From Akkermansia muciniphila (GTDB taxonomy: Bacteria; Verrucomicrobiota; Verrucomicrobiia; Verrucomicrobiales; Akkermansiaceae), in the NCBI GenBank assembly GCA_945901795.1, contig CAMDLP010000030.1, positions 1 to 36,839 on the forward strand: a DNA stretch of 36,839 bases. Reading direction: 5' to 3'. The translations under genes were made by a program, and so were the position numbers. This document shows, one piece after another, positions 32,699-36,839 of the stretch (positions within the stretch are counted from its first letter, which is position 1; each line of letters starts with the position of its first letter). The notes beneath the pieces were generated by a model. It searched no databases, had not been told where the DNA came from, and worked only from the letters and a program-made list of their open reading frames with translations.

Positions 32699-33148
32699 TC
32701 AAATTGTTGGATAGAGTGATTTGAGTTTGATGCGGGCTTTTTCGTTGATGAACTGCCAGTTGATCGAATTGGATTCCTCATTCTTCCGGGCGAGATAGGC
32801 TTTCACTTCGTTGGTGAATTCCCCGACCGAGCCGATCCTTCGATCCAGACAGGCGGCGAAATCCAACGCAGTGCGGCGTCCGTCGCCACCCACGAAGACA
32901 TCACGTCTTCCCAAATGCGGCATGGCGATCATGAATCCACTCACGCTGCCCTCGCGGACGTATTCGTAGTCCTCCCGGGCGAGGTGCCCAGGGATCGCTG
33001 CAACAGGGGCGCGTGTTTCAGACAGGAGTTGTGTGGCGAATTCATCCAGACAAACTAACGGACGATCCTGTCGCGGCGCTCTGGAATAGACCTCCAGCAC
33101 GTCTTCCATCGCCGCTACGAAGGAGGCGTTTTGCTTGGGTGGGATGCA
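32699..33148 (-). pseudogene. IS630-family transposase remnant with its catalytic core deleted
   Basis: The reading frame matches IS630 transposases from CIPPKQNASFVAAMEDVLEVYS (33148 inward, partly before the ATG at 33109) through VCLDEFATQLLSETRAPV, which holds the first catalytic Asp, to RRTALDFAAC. It then jumps directly to LDRRIGSVGEFTNEV and runs to the normal end, INWQFINEKARIKLKSLYPTI, shown only as a landmark. In intact relatives about 90 residues lie at this junction, containing the second Asp (VMDNLNTH) and the Glu (WLNMAEIE). The N-terminal helix-turn-helix half is also missing. It is a doubly deleted remnant that cannot catalyse transposition. Upstream it abuts ATCAGTAATCAGTG repeat DNA. 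Confidence 0.85.
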
Positions 33149-33161
33149 CTGATTACTGATT

Positions 33162-33195
33162 ACCGGTGACCGGTCATGTGTGACCGGTCACCGGT
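33162..33195. repeat. Perfect 15-bp palindromic hairpin after the large Gly-rich gene
   Basis: ACCGGTGACCGGTCA (33162-33176) and TGACCGGTCACCGGT (33181-33195) are perfect inverted copies with a TGTG loop. Each arm itself contains the unit ACCGGT/GACCGGTC. It starts 12 bases after the stop of the large exported protein on the minus strand. It could act as a terminator, but no U-tract follows; instead ATCAGTAATCAG repeats lead into the transposase remnant. A dispersed palindromic repeat is an equally good explanation. Confidence 0.7.
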
Positions 33196-33207
33196 TTCAG
33201 AATCGGC

Positions 33208-36200
33208 TCAGGGAGCCTGCACCACTTTCACGCGGGCGAAGGTGGGTTTCTGCGAACCGCTTGGAGTCAGGATGAAATCCACGAAGGGCACGCTCATGGC
33301 GTTGATCGTGCCGTCCGTGGCGACCTGCACGGGTGGATTGGTTCCGTCGTTGTTATCCACCCAGGCATCCAGGCCCGCGCTGAACTGCACCGTGTAGGTC
33401 AGACCGGCAGCCACGTAGTCGGCGCGCCGACCGAACACCATGGAATAAGTGCCAGCCGCCGCGACGATCTTGGGAGCGCCCGGTGTGGTGAGTGTTCCGC
33501 CCGAATAGACGATTTCACCGGTTGACACCGTCGGCTGGGTGCCGAAGGCGTATTCCTGGAGGTTGTTCAAGCTGTCGCCGTCGTTGTTGCCAGCCGGGTT
33601 GCTGACATCTGTGGGAAGGTAGCCATTGGCCCAGGTGGAGTAGGGTGAGCCCGAGTCGGCGTAGGGATACCTGACGATCACGATGCCCGAGCCGCCGTTG
33701 CCGCCTGATCTGCTCGCCCCACCGCCACCGCCGCCACCGCCTGTATTGGCGACACCGTTCGTCCCGACGTCCGCTCCCGAACCGCCGCCCCCGCCACCCA
33801 ACCCAGCGCTTCCCACTGTAGCGCTGCCATAACGAGATAGCCTACCGCCGCTACCCCCGCCCCCAAACCAGCCCGCCGGCGACCCGGCCACAGGGGCAAA
33901 CACCGTATATTCCGCACCCGCGCCGCCGGCCCCGGTCACCGAAGAGCTTGCCGCACCGCCCGCGCCTCCCTTGCCGCCGCCGCCGCCGCCGCAATAATTA
34001 GGATCGATTTGGTAACCGGAAGCCCCGTTGGATCCCTGCCCAGCCGTTCCGTTTCCAGGTCCCTTGTCACTGCTGCCGCCGCCACCGGAACCACCCGTCG
34101 CGCCAACCGGACCGTAGTCACGCGCCGCTCCACCGCCGCCTCCGAGAACCGACACCGAACCAAAGCTCGAGTTGCCGCCACTGCTGGGCGTAAATGAGCT
34201 GTTGTAGACCTTGGCCAGTCCGCCAGTCCCCACCGTGACTGTCGTGCTCCCGGCCGCCACGGCATACGACGGCGTATAGACGATCCCGCCTGCACCGCCG
34301 CCGCCCCCGGAGTGTGCACCGCCCGCACCGCCACCACCCACCACCAGCACGTCGGCGCTGGCGGGAACCGGGATATTAAGCGTGCCGCTGTTGGTGAACG
34401 TGTGGACCACATAGCCGCCGATATAGGGTGTCAAGGCAACGGGATTCAACCCGTTGGAGTCCGTATACGTGATCGTTCCGCCGGAACCGGAATTGCCGGG
34501 CGGGACCACTACCGTAATGGTCGTGTCATCCAGTATGGCCGGAGTCGTGGCCAGGGCATTGCCCATGGTGTCATTCAGCACGGCGCCGACATTGACCATG
34601 AGCTGGAGTGTTCCGTCGCCGGTCGCCGTGACCGGCACGGTGAAGACCCCCGAAGTGGGCGTGGTCTCGGTGACCGTGCCGATGGTGACGGCCGCAGTGC
34701 CCGCGTTGCCGAAGACAGTGGCGTCAACCGTGCTCGCGTCCATGTCCTCGCTGAAGGTCACCGTGTAGGTCACCAGGGCGGGTGTCATGACCGTGCCGCC
34801 GCTCTTATCATCGACGATGCTCGTGAGCGTCGGCGGGGTGGCATCGACCGTGATCGTCGTGTCGTCAAGAATGGCCGAGGTGGTGTCCAAGGGATTGGTC
34901 GCGAGATCCGTCAGGCCCGCACTCTGATTGACCTGGAGCTGGAGGAGTCCGCCGCTCAGCGTGGCCTCCACGGTGAAGACCGCGGGAGAGATCTGGCTGA
35001 CCGTGCCGATGGTGACGGCCGCGCCGCCCGCGTTGCCGAAGTCACCGGCGTCAACCGTGCTCGCGTCCATGTCCTCGCTGAAGGTCACCGTGTAGGTCAC
35101 CAGGGTGTTCGCGGCAATGATGGGCCCGCCACTCTTGTTATCGACGATGCTGACCAGCGTCGGCGGGATGGTGTCGTTGACCGTGATCGTCGTATCATCC
35201 GGGATGGCCGAGGTGGTGTCCAGGGCGTTGCCCGCGACGTCCTTCAGGACGGCATTTTGATTGACCCGGAGAATGAGGGTGCCGATGGTGGTCGGGGTGA
35301 CCGGCACGGTGAAGACCCCGGGGGAGGGCTCGGTGACCGTGCCGATGGTGACGGCCGCAGTGCCCGCATTGCCGAAGGAGGCGGCGGAAACCGTGCTCGC
35401 GTCCATGTCCTCGCTGAAGGTCACCGTGTAGGTCACCAAGGTGTTCCGTTCGACCGGACCGCCGCTCTTGTCATCAACGATGCCGCTGCCGGCCAGCGTC
35501 GGTGCGGTGCCATCGACCGTGATCGTCGTGTTGTCAGGAAGGGCCGAGGCGGTGTCCAGCGGGGTGCTGTCGGCGTCGTTCAGGACGGCATTTTGATTGA
35601 CCTGGAGAATGAGGGATCCGTCGGTGGTCGGGGTGACCGGCACGGTGAAGACCCCGGGGAGGGTCTCGGTGACCGTGCCGAAGCTGATCGTCGCACTGCC
35701 CGCATTGCCGAAGTCGCTGGCGGAAACCGTGCTCGCGTCCATGTCCTTGTTGAAGGTCACCGTATAGGTCACCAGGGTGTTCGGGACAATGGGCCCGCCA
35801 CTCTTGTTATCGACGATACTGACCAGCGTCGGCGGGGCACCGAGGAGGGCGTAGGGATACTTGACGATCACGATGCCCGAGCCGCCGGAGCCGCCTGATT
35901 TGCTGATCCCACCGCCGCCGCCGCCGCCGCCTGTATTGGCGACACCGTTCGTCCCGACGTCCGCTCCCGAACCGCCGCCCCCGCCACCCAACCCAGCGCT
36001 TCCCACTGTAGCGCTGCCATAACCAGATAGCCAACCGCCGCTACCCCCGCCCCCAAACCAGCCCGCCGGCGACCCGGCCACAGGGGCAAACACCGTATAT
36101 TCCGCACCCGCGCCGCCGGCCCCGGTCACCGAAGAGCTTGCCGCACCGCCCGCGCCTCCCTTGCCGCCGCCGCCGCCGCCGAGATAAGGACCACCGCTGT

Positions 36201-36756
36201 AGCCGGTATTTCCATCATTTCCCTGCCCGCTTGTTCCGATTGCTGCCGGCCTGTCACTGGAGCCACCGCCACCGGAACCACCCGTCGAAGCGGAACCAGA
36301 GTCACGTTTTGCTCCACTGCCGCCTCCGGTCGCCGTCAACAAACCAAAGCTCGAGTCGCCGCCTCTCACGAGATTATCGGCCATACTGCCTACGGCGCCA
36401 GTCCCCACGCTCACGCTGTAAGGCGAACCAGCCACAACGGGAAATGCATTACTGTAGATCACGCCGCCTGCGCCGCCGCCCCCCCCGGAGTGTGCACCGC
36501 CCGCGCCGCCGCCTGCCACCACCAGCACGTCGGCGTTGACCGCGGAGGAGTTGGAATAGATGCCGTCGTTGGTGAACGTGTGGACCACATAGCCGCCGAT
36601 ATAAGGCGGATTGGCAACGGGATTCAACCCGTTGGAGTCCGTGTACATGATCGTTCCGCCGGAACCGGTATTATCAGCGGCCATGGACGGCCCGGCCGTG
36701 AAGAAAGCCAGCGCCGCGCAGGCGATGCCCAGGATGTTGATGCGGTTCGTCTGCAT
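33208..36756 (-). CDS. Large exported Gly-rich protein with four Ig-like repeats
   Basis: This is a 1182-residue protein. A signal peptide is at 1-26 (MQTNRINILGIACAALAF... ending PSMA). Gly-rich module 1 spans about 30-303: ADVLVVAGGGAGGAHSGGGG through GSGIVIVKYPY. Four Ig-like repeats lie at about 304-750, each with LVTYTVTFSEDMDASTV, FGNAG, TIGTVTE and DDTTITV. Gly-rich module 2 is at about 755-1032. The C-terminal domain (about 1035-1182) carries WANGYLPTDVSNPAGNNDGD and NNLQEYAFGTQP, as in many verrucomicrobial exported proteins. No PEP-CTERM or other sorting tail is seen. The ATG at 36756 is preceded by AGGAGG with no spacing; a TTG at 36774 is the alternative. The likely role is adhesion or cell-surface/extracellular matrix, by inference only. 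Confidence 0.9.
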   Translation of the reverse strand: MQTNRINILGIACAALAFFTAGPSMAADNTGSGGTIMYTDSNGLNPVANPPYIGGYVVHTFTNDGIYSNSSAVNADVLVVAGGGAGGAHSGGGGGAGGVIYSNAFPVVAGSPYSVSVGTGAVGSMADNLVRGGDSSFGLLTATGGGSGAKRDSGSASTGGSGGGGSSDRPAAIGTSGQGNDGNTGYSGGPYLGGGGGGKGGAGGAASSSVTGAGGAGAEYTVFAPVAGSPAGWFGGGGSGGWLSGYGSATVGSAGLGGGGGGSGADVGTNGVANTGGGGGGGGISKSGGSGGSGIVIVKYPYALLGAPPTLVSIVDNKSGGPIVPNTLVTYTVTFNKDMDASTVSASDFGNAGSATISFGTVTETLPGVFTVPVTPTTDGSLILQVNQNAVLNDADSTPLDTASALPDNTTITVDGTAPTLAGSGIVDDKSGGPVERNTLVTYTVTFSEDMDASTVSAASFGNAGTAAVTIGTVTEPSPGVFTVPVTPTTIGTLILRVNQNAVLKDVAGNALDTTSAIPDDTTITVNDTIPPTLVSIVDNKSGGPIIAANTLVTYTVTFSEDMDASTVDAGDFGNAGGAAVTIGTVSQISPAVFTVEATLSGGLLQLQVNQSAGLTDLATNPLDTTSAILDDTTITVDATPPTLTSIVDDKSGGTVMTPALVTYTVTFSEDMDASTVDATVFGNAGTAAVTIGTVTETTPTSGVFTVPVTATGDGTLQLMVNVGAVLNDTMGNALATTPAILDDTTITVVVPPGNSGSGGTITYTDSNGLNPVALTPYIGGYVVHTFTNSGTLNIPVPASADVLVVGGGGAGGAHSGGGGGAGGIVYTPSYAVAAGSTTVTVGTGGLAKVYNSSFTPSSGGNSSFGSVSVLGGGGGAARDYGPVGATGGSGGGGSSDKGPGNGTAGQGSNGASGYQIDPNYCGGGGGGKGGAGGAASSSVTGAGGAGAEYTVFAPVAGSPAGWFGGGGSGGRLSRYGSATVGSAGLGGGGGGSGADVGTNGVANTGGGGGGGGASRSGGNGGSGIVIVRYPYADSGSPYSTWANGYLPTDVSNPAGNNDGDSLNNLQEYAFGTQPTVSTGEIVYSGGTLTTPGAPKIVAAAGTYSMVFGRRADYVAAGLTYTVQFSAGLDAWVDNNDGTNPPVQVATDGTINAMSVPFVDFILTPSGSQKPTFARVKVVQAP
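33659..33991. repeat. Internal direct repeat, copy in Gly-rich module 2
   Basis: This segment repeats at 35849-36181, offset by 2190 bases. Over 33740-33991 I see only two differences from 35930-36181 in 252 bases; the first 80 bases (33659-33739) differ more. Such near-identity in third codon positions suggests recent duplication or gene conversion. Confidence 0.85.
35849..36181. repeat. Internal direct repeat, copy in Gly-rich module 1
   Basis: This is the partner of 33659-33991. Downstream (toward the N-terminus) the two modules diverge, with different loops between the GGGG runs, so homogenisation is confined to this part. A shared start segment (GGYVVHTFTN) is similar in both modules but less conserved at DNA level. 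Confidence 0.85.
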
Positions 36757-36839
36757 CCTCCTGTTTGCCGCCAAGGCGATGGCGGGGATTTTCCCTTGGG
36801 GAGGGTGAACGAGTGAACTCCACCGGGCGAACCGGCGGG

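Noticed and set aside
34312-35898. 528-codon plus-strand open frame opposite the Ig-like repeats
   Set aside because: Its internal repetition simply mirrors the repeats of the real gene, and it has no start signal or recognisable domain.
33660-36500. Repeated GCC/CCG-rich tracts considered as a possible CRISPR or VNTR array
   Set aside because: They are codons for Gly runs inside one open reading frame; there are no regular repeat-spacer units.

Overview
The window looks like a chromosomal segment of a GC-rich member of the Verrucomicrobiota, probably order Verrucomicrobiales (Luteolibacter or Haloferula-like). This is inferred from several signs: an S10/spc/alpha-type ribosomal cluster ending in secY-adk-map, many genes without a Shine-Dalgarno sequence, dispersed short intergenic repeats, a very large exported Gly-rich/Ig-like protein, a DUF3127 protein and a large alpha-2-macroglobulin. 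No genus can be fixed from the sequence alone.

Layout. Positions 1-586 hold no convincing gene. A CLC-type anion transporter with CLC-F (fluoride) features follows, then tRNA-Arg(CCU), a deletion-fused DUF4160/DUF2442 remnant, a small zinc-ribbon membrane protein and, divergently, an ATP-grasp-like protein of unknown role. A bidirectional terminator separates that gene from rpmB (bL28), which has a lipase-like alpha/beta hydrolase upstream. Positions 5473-12361 encode an exported alpha-2-macroglobulin and a membrane-anchored parvulin-type foldase as a likely operon. A DUF3127 OB-fold-like protein with an SSB-like acidic C-terminal tip comes next.

Positions 12825-29238 form one long minus-strand translation and secretion operon: rpsL-rpsG-fusA-rpsJ-rplC-rplD-rplW-rplB-rpsS-[exported coiled-coil protein]-rplV-rpsC-rplP-rpmC-rpsQ-rplN-rplX-rplE-rpsH-rplF-rplR-rpsE-rplO-secY-adk-map. 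There is no tuf after fusA, no rpsN between rplE and rpsH, and no rpmD between rpsE and rplO. A non-ribosomal secreted protein sits between rpsS and rplV. uS5 carries an N-terminal and uS3 a C-terminal Gly/Arg-rich extension. A CAU tRNA lies just upstream of the operon promoter.

Beyond it are uvrA on the same strand, with dispersed-repeat DNA inside its coding sequence, an inverted intergenic repeat element, an IS630 transposase remnant with its catalytic core deleted, a perfect 15-bp palindrome, and a 1182-residue exported protein built from two near-identical Gly-rich modules around four Ig-like repeats.

The main themes are a conserved translation operon with one unexpected passenger gene and unusual ribosomal protein tails, and repeated invasion of the region by small repeats, in intergenic gaps, inside the ribosomal operon and inside uvrA. 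I found no CRISPR array, prophage or intact mobile element.
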